Shown here: positions 11,981-22,041 of the stretch, in pieces
Layout of the letters: the number at the start of each line of letters is the position of its first letter
How positions within the stretch are numbered: the first letter of the stretch is position 1
Source of the DNA: Acephala macrosclerotiorum
Lineage: Eukaryota; Ascomycota; Leotiomycetes; Helotiales; Mollisiaceae
Length of the DNA: 64,000 nucleotides
Direction of reading: 5' to 3'
NCBI GenBank assembly: GCA_014904845.1
Contig: MU119220.1
Coordinates: 124,001-188,000, forward strand
Translations under genes and position numbers: made by a program
The notes under the pieces: generated by a model
Seen by the model: only the letters and a program-made list of their open reading frames with translations
Told to the model about the DNA's origin: nothing
The model's database searches: none

Positions 11981-14411
11981 ATGTCGTCCTCAAAAGATGG
12001 TGACCCATCTGCGAGGCCTCTACCAGTTCCGATGTCATCCTCACCTGGCTCTTTTACATCGAGCTCATTGAGAGGGCGGTTGTCTGACAGTCCTATTCCT
12101 AGAGCTACATCGACAGCTCGATTAGCTTCCCCAGTACCTTCACACAGTCCAGTTAGCACACCTCGAGTCCAGCAAATACCTACACCAAGCCAGACAGGAC
12201 CAGGACAGCTATCTGGTAATCTAACTCCTCTCGCTGGCACACCCCACTCTTCAGTACCAGGCCCTGGAGTGTCTGCTCTTGCTGCTGCTCTTTCGAATTC
12301 ATTCGGCAACCCACCACCGACCTTCGGCACTCCTTCTCTGCGACCGCTATCCCCAAGCACTGCTGGTCACCAAATACAGCTCTCCAATCCTCAGAGCAAT
12401 TATGGCTCATTTGATAGAGCGAGGTCGATACAGGGCGCACCTGGCTGGGCGGGACCAAGCACATATGAAGATCCCGAGATTGTGAAAAGGCATCTCGTAC
12501 AACCATCAGAGTCTGAACGTGTATCTGCCAATGATGGTCTACAAGACGGAATTTTTGGGATGTCGATGCGAGGCGGATCACCAGCAGGCAAAGGGCGGCA
12601 AGCGGTTGAAGATGTTGCTCCTGGATTGGACGATGACGAATTCTCAAGTCTTCGACTGCAAGGTGGAGATATCACACGACCTATATACAAATGGACCGAG
12701 GAGGCAGAAGCAAGGGCCACTGGGCGAGGACGAGCACAAAGAAGCCAAAGCTTTCACTTGTCACGACCACAGCCTGAGAATGAGGTTCTTGACATTGGCT
12801 CAATAAAGGTTCCTGGCGGCTTTCGCCGCAATTTCCTTCGGCGTGCTGCAGGGAGCCCACCATCCAATGATGGCGAAGTCGAGGAGGGTTATAGTTCGCG
12901 CGCTCAGCCGAAATTATTGACGAACAACTTTATCGAATTCTTAACTATATACGGTCATTTTGCCGGCGAAGAGTTAGAAGAAGACGACGAGGTTCTAGAA
13001 CCAGATGAATACTTCTCCTCGGATGCTTATGACGGCGGAGAAGAGGGAAGTGATGAGGATAGAGAGCCCATGGAGGATAGTGCGCTGCTCACACCTGGTC
13101 GCCGGAAACGAAAGCGCAAGGATCGCCATGTCAAAGGCAACAATGGTAGCATGGGAGCCGCTCTTCTACTGCTGAAGTCATTCGTCGGTACTGGCGTCTT
13201 GTTCTTACCCAAGGCGTACTTGAACGGTGGTATGATGTTCAGTAATCTTGTTCTGCTCTTCGTCGCGACTCTAAGTTATTACTGTTTCGTACTGCTAGTC
13301 AACACACGAATAAAGTATGACGGTTCCTTCGGTGACTTGGGAGGTATCCTATACGGTAACTGGATGCGGAACGTCATCCTATTCTCGATTGTCATCAGTC
13401 AAATTGGCTTCGTGGCTGCATATATCGTCTTCACGTCAGAGAATTTGCAAGCCTTCATCCTTGCGGTGACTGACTGCAAGACGCACATCGACGTTCCGTG
13501 GTTGATCCTCATGCAGATGGTAATATTCTTGCCCTTCTCACTAATGCGAGATATCAGCAAGCTTGGCTTTACGGCCCTAGTTGCAGACGCCTTCATTCTT
13601 ATTGGGTTGTTGTATCTATACTACTACGACATTCTCACGCTTGCCCGCCAGGGTGGTGTTGCAGATATCATCAACTTCAACCCAGACGACTGGACTCTAT
13701 TCATCGGAACAGCAATCTTCACATTCGAAGGTATCGGTTTAATCATCCCAATCCAAGAATCGATGAAGAACCCCAAGAAGTTCCCTGCCGTGATGGGTGG
13801 CGTCATGATAATCATCACCGTAGTATTCATCTCCATGGGAGCATTATCATACGCAGCATACGGCTCCAAAACCGAGACAGTGGTCATTCTCAATCTTCCC
13901 CAAGACAGCAAGCTGGTCAATGGCATCCAGTTCTTGTACTCGCTTGCAATCCTACTCTCTACACCATTGCAGTTCTTCCCTGCTATCAGAATTACGGAGA
14001 ATGAGCTCTTTACTCGCAGTGGAAAGTATAATCCATACATCAAATGGCAGAAGAACGTCTTTCGTTTCTTCGTGGTCATTATTTGTACTGCGATTGCCTG
14101 GTTTGGCGCAAATGACCTGGATAAATTTGTTGCATTAATTGGTAGCTTTGCCTGTATTCCACTGGTTTATATCTACCCAGTAAGTTCACCCCCATTCCAG
14201 AATCTCACAATTTCTTGCTAAAATGTAGTAGCCAATGCTACATTTCCAGGGTGTTGCCAAAGGCCGCTTCCGCAAGGCTTGTGACGTCCTACTCTGCGTC
14301 TTCGGCCTTGTGGTCATGGTTTATACCACGGGACAGACGATCGTGAGCTGGGGGAGGAGTACCAGCAAGCCGGCCTTGAGCTATTGCGACAAGAAGGGCA
14401 GGGGGTTGTGA
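11981..14411 (+). CDS. AVT3: Vacuolar amino acid transporter, AVT3/AVT4-like
   Basis: Amino acid/auxin permease (AAAP) family member that in yeast exports neutral amino acids from the vacuole. Two exons, 11981-14179 and 14232-14411, give 792 residues; the join TAC-CCA|CCA restores the family segment VYIYPPMLHF. Residues 1-380 form a long disordered cytosolic tail rich in Ser/Pro and acidic clusters, typical of fungal Avt3/4. The transporter core starts with GAALLLLKSFVGTGVLFLPK near residue 390 and shows about 11 membrane segments, including FTFEGIGLIIPIQESMKNP and LPLxF-like helices before the intron. The stop follows a short hydrophilic tail. AVT3 versus AVT4 cannot be separated by eye. Confidence 0.92.
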
Positions 14412-15141
14412 TTACAACGATGAAGCTCGATATCCGAATTCGGATTTGAGCTATGAGCGGTGGGAATGGGGGTTTGACCTTCCAACGGGAGATTCAATGT
14501 GCGATTATTTTGCTGTCCAACATCTGAGCGGACGGGGAGACGGGCTTGAATATCCCACAATAGGTGGGATTTCAAGTTCGAGAACATGAATTTTGAGAGT
14601 CGGAGAATGAATGAGTGGAGACTTGTTTGCGTTGAAGTTGGGACTTTGGGACACTGGACTGGGATGAAGGCGTATTTTCTGTTTACATAGACCTGCATAG
14701 CGTGCGCTGCTCATATTTCATTTTGTTCTTTTCCTAGTTGTCTGTCTGTACTTTTGTCGTGGTCGGATCTTCTGAGTTTTTCGTGAATATGGGACGAAAT
14801 GAGAGATTGTAAGCTTCTATCTAGAGGCGGAAACGTCTTCTCATCTTTGTTAAGTATTTATTCTAGTTTCCTTAAAGACTGATCGCCTCGCCGTGAGGTG
14901 GGAGGATCAGCATGGCTCGAGAATGGTTAGATGAGAGCTGCGATAGCATGACATCATATTTAACATACCCGGTATCCTCAATAATCCCTAAGCTTCGTCT
15001 CTTGATTTTTTTTTTCTTTGAATGAATCTCACTTACCCATCTCCCCAAAACCTCTCGAAGACGAGACGCACGTGAAATCTCGTAATCTTCGAAGTTTTGT
15101 TGCACGTCGCAAAAAGGACAGTTTTGGACGCGTTGGGAGAA

Positions 15142-15188
15142 TTGGATGGTTGGATAGTCGGACGGTTGGATGGTTGCTGGACGGTTGT
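15142..15188. repeat. GGTTGGAT-type degenerate minisatellite
   Basis: Repeated variants of GGTTGGAT/GGACGGTTG follow one another over about 45 bases. The units are imperfect and short, so this is only a local tandem array. Confidence 0.55.
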
Positions 15189-15472
15189 GCTAGGGTTGTT
15201 TTGTGGTTTATCAACGCAGCAATTAATAGAATTTGAGAATCTGAGAATGATTGGGATATTCTAGGCGTGAATTTTGTTTCTTCATTTAATTTCAACCAAA
15301 TAGCTCCATTTACACGTCTTGATTACTTGACATTATTATCTTTCCTGTATGCTGCATGTACTCCATACGCAATGCAACATAATTCCCATATTACTTTCCT
15401 AGCTCTATTTCCCGACCTCGCACAAGATGCACCCACACGAATCAATGCCCACAAAATGCACTGAAGATCGAA

Positions 15473-15510
15473 CGCCTCACCGCCTCTCACCGCCTCTCAT
15501 CGCCTCCCAT
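15473..15510. repeat. 10-bp tandem repeat CGCCTCTCAY
   Basis: Nearly four consecutive copies of CGCCTCTCAC/T with one or two substitutions per unit. Confidence 0.75.
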
Positions 15511-15667
15511 CACACAATGCCCAATCGCTAACGAGAAAGTAGTGCTCCATCTGGACATTATAATTAAATATACAACTTAGGCTCCCAACCATCGGGGACC
15601 ACCAAACCACCTATTACCCTCAACCTATCAAATAACGCAGATCGTCAACAAATTAAAATGAACCGAC

Positions 15668-16056
15668 TCATAGTCCGAGTCCCAAACCGAAGCTCCCGAA
15701 GATGGCCAAGGCCAAAGCGAAGAAAGCCGAATATTGAGCAGAAGGCATCGAAGCCGCGCCGACGATGCTGCTCGTTACGGCAGGTGAGCCGGAGTTTGTT
15801 GGGGCAGGTTTTGTGCTGAGGCTGTTGTTAGAAGGGTTTGTTCAGCTGGGGCTCGCATTTTAAAATGACCAAATATTGAGAGGATAAGGGAAAAATGGGG
15901 AAGAACTCACTATGTGCCGTTCGCTGTCGGTGAAGCGATTGCGGATGAACCTGTTCCTACTGCCGACGCCGACGATGCTAATGCGGATGTGGCGAAGAGG
16001 GCGAGGAAGAGGAAGGGGAGGATGGTGAGGGTGATTGAGGATGATGAGCGGGCCAT
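15668..16056 (-). CDS. Small secreted, probably GPI-anchored protein
   Basis: A two-exon gene of 99 residues: exon 1 at 16056-15911, intron of 89 bp with GT/AG ends, exon 2 at 15821-15668. Residues 1-27 are a clear signal peptide (MARSSSSITLTILPFLFLAL then FATSALA). The mature part is short and rich in Ser, Ala, Thr and Pro. The last 21 residues are hydrophobic and lack a charged tail (YSAFFALALAIFGSFGLGLG), the usual GPI-attachment architecture, with plausible attachment at a Ser/Gly/Asn site around residues 58-67. A Cys is absent. I do not recognise a named family; low-complexity cell-surface proteins of this type are common in filamentous ascomycetes. It is transcribed divergently from POL31. 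The alternative CAG acceptor nearer the donor would give an immediate stop, which favours the chosen one. Confidence 0.65.
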
Positions 16057-16717
16057 TGTTTGGATGTTTGAAGTGTGGGGAAAGTATCGAGATGCAGTTG
16101 ATCAGACTGAAGATATCTAGGATTTGATGGGAGCTCGAGTGGGTTGATGAAGAACAAGAATGAAATGAGAAGTAGCGACTGTACGAGTATTTATCTCCAA
16201 AACTCAAGGAACTCTTGTGCACGAGGCTGGATATGTCTTGAAGAAAATCGAATCAAACAAAAGGACGGAAGAAATGTAGTACATATGTGAAAACATTGTG
16301 GCGGGGAAGGCTCGGACACCTGGAATGTGAGAACTAGTGACGACAGCAACGAGGCGAGGAGCAAAATTTCTGTACTGCGGCTGGTGATTACGTTTCCATG
16401 TGGAAACAATCGGAATGCAAGATGCAAGGCAGTCTCACTTATTGGAGGTTGAAGAACGAACGAAGGAGACCAGTTTCTATTCTTGGATTCGGGATGAAAA
16501 TGATGTGCCATGAAGTCTGGACAACGTCAAAGATGAGGCTGAAGATGAAAGCACGTGAGTCCGACAGGGATAAAAGTGGCGGTAGCAGGGACGAATCAGA
16601 CGAGGAGAGGCCAGAGCGTGTTAATTGATCAGACGCGAGAAGTCGCGTTAACCTTTCGAACTTCAGCTCAACCCAACATAATCCCGAAATACTGAAGTAA
16701 ACACACCGAGACATACA
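16057..16717. promoter_or_regulatory. Divergent promoter: small GPI protein / POL31
   Basis: About 660 bases between divergent start codons, with no recognised coding feature. Confidence 0.4.
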
Positions 16718-18395
16718 ATGGCAGTTCCAGAGGTGGAAGGAAGTCTCCTTCGAGGACCTTCGTACGTTTTACTCTTTCTAAAACGCGTATAATTCTAACA
16801 GCAAGCAGCGACCAAAAATATGCATCAATCGAACGTCAATCGACCTCGTACAAGCCCTTCGGGACCTACGCGCTGGAGAAGGAGAAGCATTATCAGCAAC
16901 AATTCGGTGATATGTACTTCTTGCGGTTGACGAAGCTGAAGCCCGCCGTGGACCGAGTCGCTGAAGAAGCTTGGGATGATTTTCATATCGGAGGGGAGAC
17001 GGTGGAGAAAGTTGAGCGAGTTTTGGATGTTAGACAAGGGAAGCTCTGCTGGGTTTCAGGCACTATCTATATGGAGATGCCCCTCAAACCCAATATTCTA
17101 GACGATATATCGAAAGATGTGAGTCTAAGCCATGGCAGAAACTCGACGGAGGTGTTAACACAACACAGCACTGGATCTCAGCTCCCCCGCCTCGACAGAA
17201 ATACCTATCCGCCGCCGGAGAAGACCTTATTATGTTAGAGGACGAATCTGGACGACTACGATTAGTTGGTGCACCTTTGTCAAACGAGATGCTGGTCACT
17301 GGCTGCATTGTTGCTGTGATGGGGACGGAGAACGCGAATGGAGACTTCGAGGTCGTCGATATCAAAGTTCCTGATCTTCCTCCTCAAGCCGAACGATGGC
17401 ACACTTCAGAACCTATACCAGACGGCCCATCGAGGAAAAAGATGAAGATGGACGAGGATGATGGCGAGGATATGGACAAACCAGTTTCGAATGGAAAGAA
17501 AATCGCCATTGTCTCTGGACTTGGCTTTTCTGGCACAGACTCGGGGCATGTAGTAGAGATCAATCTTCTTACCGAGTACCTGCTAGGAGAAGCTCTGGAC
17601 TCGGCGACGCAAGAAAGTGTTTCGCAGATCAGCAGGTTAATTATCGCAGGGAACTCGATAGCATTGGATGACAATGCAATATCTACCGACACGATAGGCA
17701 ATACTCGAAAAGCCCATAGAAAATACGGTTATGACAGCAGCGCATACAACCCAGCTCCTACGAAACATTTCGACGATTTCCTCGCGAGCTTGTTACCCAC
17801 CATGCCAGTGACCTTGATACCAGGCTATACTGATCCTGCAAATGTCAGTCTTCCACAACAACCAATACATCCTGCTATGTTTCCTCAAGCTCGGACGTTT
17901 GGTCAGACACCACCCAAAGATGGTGAAGAACGTCAGGCAGGTTGGTTCGATACTGTGACGAATCCTTGGGATGGTGAGATTGAGGGCTGGAAAGTCCTCG
18001 GCACAGGTGGTCAGAATGTGGATGATGTCTTCAAGTACGTCGAGAGTGAGGATAGGCTGGGAATGATGGAGGCGATGTGCAGATGGAGGTGTTGTGCACC
18101 AACAGCACCAGATACGCTCTGTAAGTCAACACTACCTCTTACCGACAGTGAGCATTTGCAGCTGACAAGAATAGGGAGTTATCCATTCCAAGACGACGAC
18201 CCATTTGTCCTCAACACCTGTCCGCACCTCTTCTTCGTGGGATCTCAACCAAAATTCGATACGGCAGAAATCGAAGGTCCTGAAGGTCAAACTATCCGAC
18301 TGATCGCCATACCCAAATTCTCAGAGACTGGCGAGATTGTTCTCGTGGATACCGAGACATTGGAGACCTCGTTGGTGCGGATCTCGGTGGCATAG
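16718..18395 (+). CDS. POL31: DNA polymerase delta subunit 2 (POL31/Cdc1)
   Basis: Second, non-catalytic subunit of the replicative DNA polymerase delta, also shared with polymerase zeta, acting in the nucleus. Four exons, 16718-16761, 16809-17118, 17169-18120 and 18175-18395, join in frame to 508 residues, close to the 487 of yeast Pol31. Exon 2 carries the OB-fold half, with RFxx-like segments and LDVRQGKLCWVSGTIYMEM. Exon 3 contains KKIAIVSGLGFSGT, opening the inactive calcineurin-like phosphoesterase domain, then ISRLIIAGNSI, PVTLIPGYTDPANVSLPQQP and HPAMFPQA. The final exon has FVLNTCPHLFFVGSQPKFD, a strong family signature. Nothing appears broken. Confidence 0.95.
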
Positions 18396-18961
18396 AAATA
18401 TTGATCCGAGACTTGTACTTGATATTAGTTAAGAGCGGATACCCCAGTGCTCGTTGACTTCAAGCCTTCAATGATAGATGATGAATGACTTTCTCCAGCT
18501 CATGTGTCATCTCAGACGAGCAAAGTCTGAGCTTGTTGGCGTTGATTGAATGCCAGATGACAGTACAGCCAAGCTGCTCAAGACATAGAAAAGGGTGTTA
18601 AGCGAGTCGGTACAGCGAATAAAGGTGCGTTGAGAATTAAATTTCGAATTTCCTCTTACTCACACTCTGAGATCGCTAAGCCCGGTAAAGGAGAACTCCG
18701 AAGTTGAAGGATCGAAAATTCTTCATGAACAAACGAGTCCCAATATCCCACAGGGCCACCGCATTTCACCTTCCCAGAATCTCCGTCTACCACATATCTC
18801 GAGGTGATACAGTGACCTAAATCCCAACCCTCAATACCTGTCTAACCAGAGCCTATTCTCTGCTCGCTCTCTACTTGTCGACCCCAGGCAGTGCCTGTCG
18901 TGAGGATCAGGAGCACATTCACCTGTTTACTGCTGATTACCTTTGGCCTCCGCACATCATA
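18396..18961. other. Convergent intergenic region
   Basis: 3' flanks of POL31 and the RING protein gene. Nothing recognised. Confidence 0.4.
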
Positions 18962-20458
18962 TCATGTCACATGCATCGCTCCTACTTCTCCATTTGCGCT
19001 ATTGAGTGTTGCTGGCTTCCAAATCATCTCCCTTGTGTCCAAAATTCTTAGAGTATATTGATCCCTAAGCACCGAGAAATACAAGATACCAAAGAAGATA
19101 TTGAAGAGGAGAGTGGTGATTCTCCAGTCGTGTAGCGGATTCTTTCGTTTCTTTTCGGCTGTGGACTTTTTCTTCTCCACTTTCTCTTCAATCTCAGCTT
19201 CTTGATCGGAATCCTCATCGTCATCGTCTTCCTCTATTTCAGAGTAGTAAAGTTGATCAAATCTGAGGCCGCCGCCAAGGGATCCACGGTTGACATCCGC
19301 GAATTCCCATTTGAAGTTAGGAAAGCCCTGCTGGTAGTCTATGTAGTACCAATCTGGGGATGAGGTTTTCGTAATGATTCTTTCGAAATGAACTTCGGCT
19401 GCGTTGAAGTTTGCAAGCTCGAGTTTGACATAGTAAGCATTCACGGTGCTTTCGACTTTTGCCTCGTACTGCGCGATCAGATCATGAAGGACATTGAGAT
19501 ATACGGCACCTGCTCCCCAGAATGTCCGAGTCAGTATACTTCTTTCATACGCGAGAAGTCCCAAGAGTACAGTAGTGGGGTATTTGCAGGGAGTGGGTGC
19601 ACTCCAGAGACAACACAGAAAGCGAACTATTACCACGAGAAGGTGAAACTTACAGTGTTCGGGCATAGGAGGTTGGTTCAGGATAAAGGACAAGTCAATA
19701 GGTTTGACGAAACCGTGGTATTTTCTGTTCGTGCACCACAAGTCTCGGATAATTGACGTCGCTCGTTTGACATAGATCATTTTCTCTTCTAAATCCAACT
19801 CATCCGTGCCTTGAAGGAAGACATTAATTGCGAATATATGGTGCAATCGCCAGATCTCGGAAGCTTGGCCCACAAGATGAATATTTGTCCAGGGCGCCAT
19901 GAGTTGGTCATTCTTCCAATAACTGAGCTTATACCGGTGTCGCATTGTCTTCTCGATCATTCGGATGTTTTCGCGATGAGTCGACCAGATACTCTCATCC
20001 GTTCGTACAACTTGGTACTGGACGTCGGAATATGGTGTGGCACATACAGGGCACGCTCGTGTAGCGTTCATTTGTTTTTGCAGCCACAGCCACTTCAGCC
20101 AGCACTTTCCTCCAAATGGATGTCCGCACTTTGCGACTACGACGCAGTGTTCCTTCCACCATTCAGTTTCCTTCTCGTAGTTCTTCATTTTCTTCCAGCA
20201 AATGATGCATTTTTGGTCGGCGGCATTGAGATCTTTGATGTCGATGGTGCCAACGGCAATGTCTCCAAGGCGTGGAAAGCGGATTGACTCCCCAGCTTTT
20301 ATGGTTTCTATAATCTCGAATACTGCTTGAAGCGTTGGACTGGTTGCATATTGTTCTTCGTTCAGGTGTTTGAGCTCTTTCTCGACGGGCTCTAGATGTT
20401 TAAGGGTGTGTTCCCTCTGTAAGGGCTGTTTCCCTTTTGGGACCTTTTTCTTGGGCAT
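18962..20458 (-). CDS. RING-type zinc finger protein with C-terminal hydrophobic segment
   Basis: 498 residues from the first true ATG (MPKKKVPKGKQ); a longer frame upstream begins at a TTG and is not used. Near residues 83-145 a RING-like finger is seen: CIIC, then KCGHPFGGKC and ACPVC, with Cys/His spacing of a C3H-type RING, so it may be an E3 ubiquitin ligase. A lysine/glutamate-rich acidic stretch (EIEEDDDDEDSDQE) near 420 precedes a hydrophobic segment (TLLFNIFFGILYFSVL), suggesting a tail anchor. A perfect GTAAGT donor at 19653 and a CAG acceptor at 19510 delimit a 144-bp in-frame segment that could be a retained intron; splicing it would shorten the protein by 48 residues. The target is unknown. 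A relic of a similar RING gene lies directly upstream in divergent orientation. Confidence 0.7.
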   Translation of the reverse strand: MPKKKVPKGKQPLQREHTLKHLEPVEKELKHLNEEQYATSPTLQAVFEIIETIKAGESIRFPRLGDIAVGTIDIKDLNAADQKCIICWKKMKNYEKETEWWKEHCVVVAKCGHPFGGKCWLKWLWLQKQMNATRACPVCATPYSDVQYQVVRTDESIWSTHRENIRMIEKTMRHRYKLSYWKNDQLMAPWTNIHLVGQASEIWRLHHIFAINVFLQGTDELDLEEKMIYVKRATSIIRDLWCTNRKYHGFVKPIDLSFILNQPPMPEHCKFHLLVVIVRFLCCLWSAPTPCKYPTTVLLGLLAYERSILTRTFWGAGAVYLNVLHDLIAQYEAKVESTVNAYYVKLELANFNAAEVHFERIITKTSSPDWYYIDYQQGFPNFKWEFADVNRGSLGGGLRFDQLYYSEIEEDDDDEDSDQEAEIEEKVEKKKSTAEKKRKNPLHDWRITTLLFNIFFGILYFSVLRDQYTLRILDTREMIWKPATLNSANGEVGAMHVT

Positions 20459-20821
20459 CTTGATGCGATCGCGTGGATGAATCGCCGCAAACAGCAAATT
20501 GAAAGTTTTTCTCGCGTTTGCGTATTGTGTGCGTATCCTTGGTGGAATTCTTTCTTTCGCGCAACTATTTGCGATATAGGATTGTTGTGCGAATTTCAGG
20601 GCAGAGGAGCCGCCGTCAGTGTCGCGGAAGTTTTTGTGTAAAAGCTAATAACTTGACAAAGCCAGTACATCAATTCAATCAATGGTTCCCGCTCGCTAGA
20701 GCTTGTCTATTTAGACACCATCTATTAGTCTGCATCGGCATGCCACGATTGTGGTGCTGACCAGACTTCGAAAGGGAAGGCACGTGCCGTGCCCCCTTTC
20801 CTCCTTCGGCTAGCGAAGAGA

Positions 20822-21448
20822 ATAAGGGTGGAACGCAAGAAGTTGCAAGAGCATTTCAAAATCACGTTCAAAGGCACTGTATCCGATGAGACAAGCACCT
20901 GCTTTATTTGTCATGAAAATGTCCCAGCACTGCTGGGACTTTACAATAATTTATGAAAGGCTACGAACGAGTTCGTAGAAAAGCCGTGTGGCAAAAAAGA
21001 TAAGCGTTCGCTAAAGCAACTCTTCAAACCTGTGAAGCCAGAGTCGTTGGACCCAGACTGGCCTGCCGATGTTTTGACAAAATTCATCTTCGATTTTATA
21101 GACTGCTTCTGCTGCTTGAAGCCTTTCATTAACGAGCTCGGAGCTTCTAATGTAGATCCTTGCGATTAAATTGTCAAGCTCTAATGCGGACATTCGTTTG
21201 GGCTTCAGTGTTTAGAGAAGCTGATGAGAACGACTCGAAAATGGACATGTCCTATGTGTCGCGCGGACATGCAGATTCCTAGAGAATATGAAAGACTCAG
21301 ACCTTTTCGAGTACAGTGGAACAGTTAGGAAGCTTACCCGAACGTGCTATTCGGACGCTGGCATCCTATCACAGAGATCAAGTCTATTGTACACTTGAAA
21401 CAATACGTACAGAGTGAGTTTGAGGATTATGGCATATATCAGTTCTAG
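20822..21448 (+). pseudogene. RING-finger gene relic with in-frame stops
   Basis: One reading frame runs coherently for over 600 bases, with no indel needed, and shows the halves of a RING finger: CFICHENV at 20915-20938 and CGHSFGLQC followed by WTCPMCRADM at 21185-21273. It is interrupted by TGA at 20954, TAA at 21167 and 21182, and TAG at 21326 and 21446. Each can arise by one C-to-T or G-to-A change from a sense codon (CGA, CAA, CAG or TGG), the change expected from repeat-induced point mutation. Coherence may begin as early as 20741 (CHDCGADQ) and more stops follow to about 21720. The CGHxFG core resembles the intact neighbouring RING protein, but the roughly 85-residue insertion between its cysteine pairs does not, so paralogy is possible and unproven. 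Confidence 0.7.
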
Positions 21449-22041
21449 GTTCAGGCTTTGATAGCATAGGGAGTTCACATTCCTTTGCACAAACTCCTAG
21501 GGAACGACATTAGGACAGGAGGACTAGTCAAGACCGGATGGGTGTTCACATGGCAGTGGTTGTATGACCCTGCTAGCGATTGAAAGACTGCGTATACCGG
21601 ACCAGTAAGAGCTCAGACTGTAAAGGAAAACGTTGTGTAGAAAATACCGGCATTCGATAGATGAATGCTTTGTCTCGCGCTCTACCTCTTCGGGTTGAGC
21701 AAAATCTCTCAAGTAAAAATATGTGCCTTACCAAGAACAGTTTCGCTGTTTGTGTTATGTTCTATGAATTGACTAAGACTAATCAATGCGCATTAGGTAT
21801 GAATTTCTGCAGCTGTAGTAATTGAAAGGAGCATTGGAGTTGGAATGTTCTAGAGCAAAGATGAGCGCTGCAATTGTGGGCTTGTCCTCGCTCTCGCAAG
21901 CGACCGTTCGAGAGAACCCATCTCCCACAGCCCGTTCCCTTCATGGCGTACCATTATGGATGAAAAACGATAAAATAACGGTTGGTTGTCGTTTGACAGC
22001 CTGAAGATGTGCGTCGCTGTAAAACGCATTCAACAATTTGA
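21449..22041. other. Downstream flank of RING relic
   Basis: The same frame continues with scattered codons and further stops (TGA, TAG) but no motif. It may be the decayed C-terminal part of the relic. Confidence 0.3.

Larger units (their letters stand above)
14412..15667. other. Convergent intergenic region with minisatellites
   Basis: About 1.25 kb between two converging genes. It contains two short minisatellites, listed separately, and no recognised coding sequence. Confidence 0.4.

Noticed and set aside
20459..20497. Upstream extension of the RING protein frame
   Set aside because: It begins with TTG; the first ATG (20458) gives a normal start, so the extension was left out.
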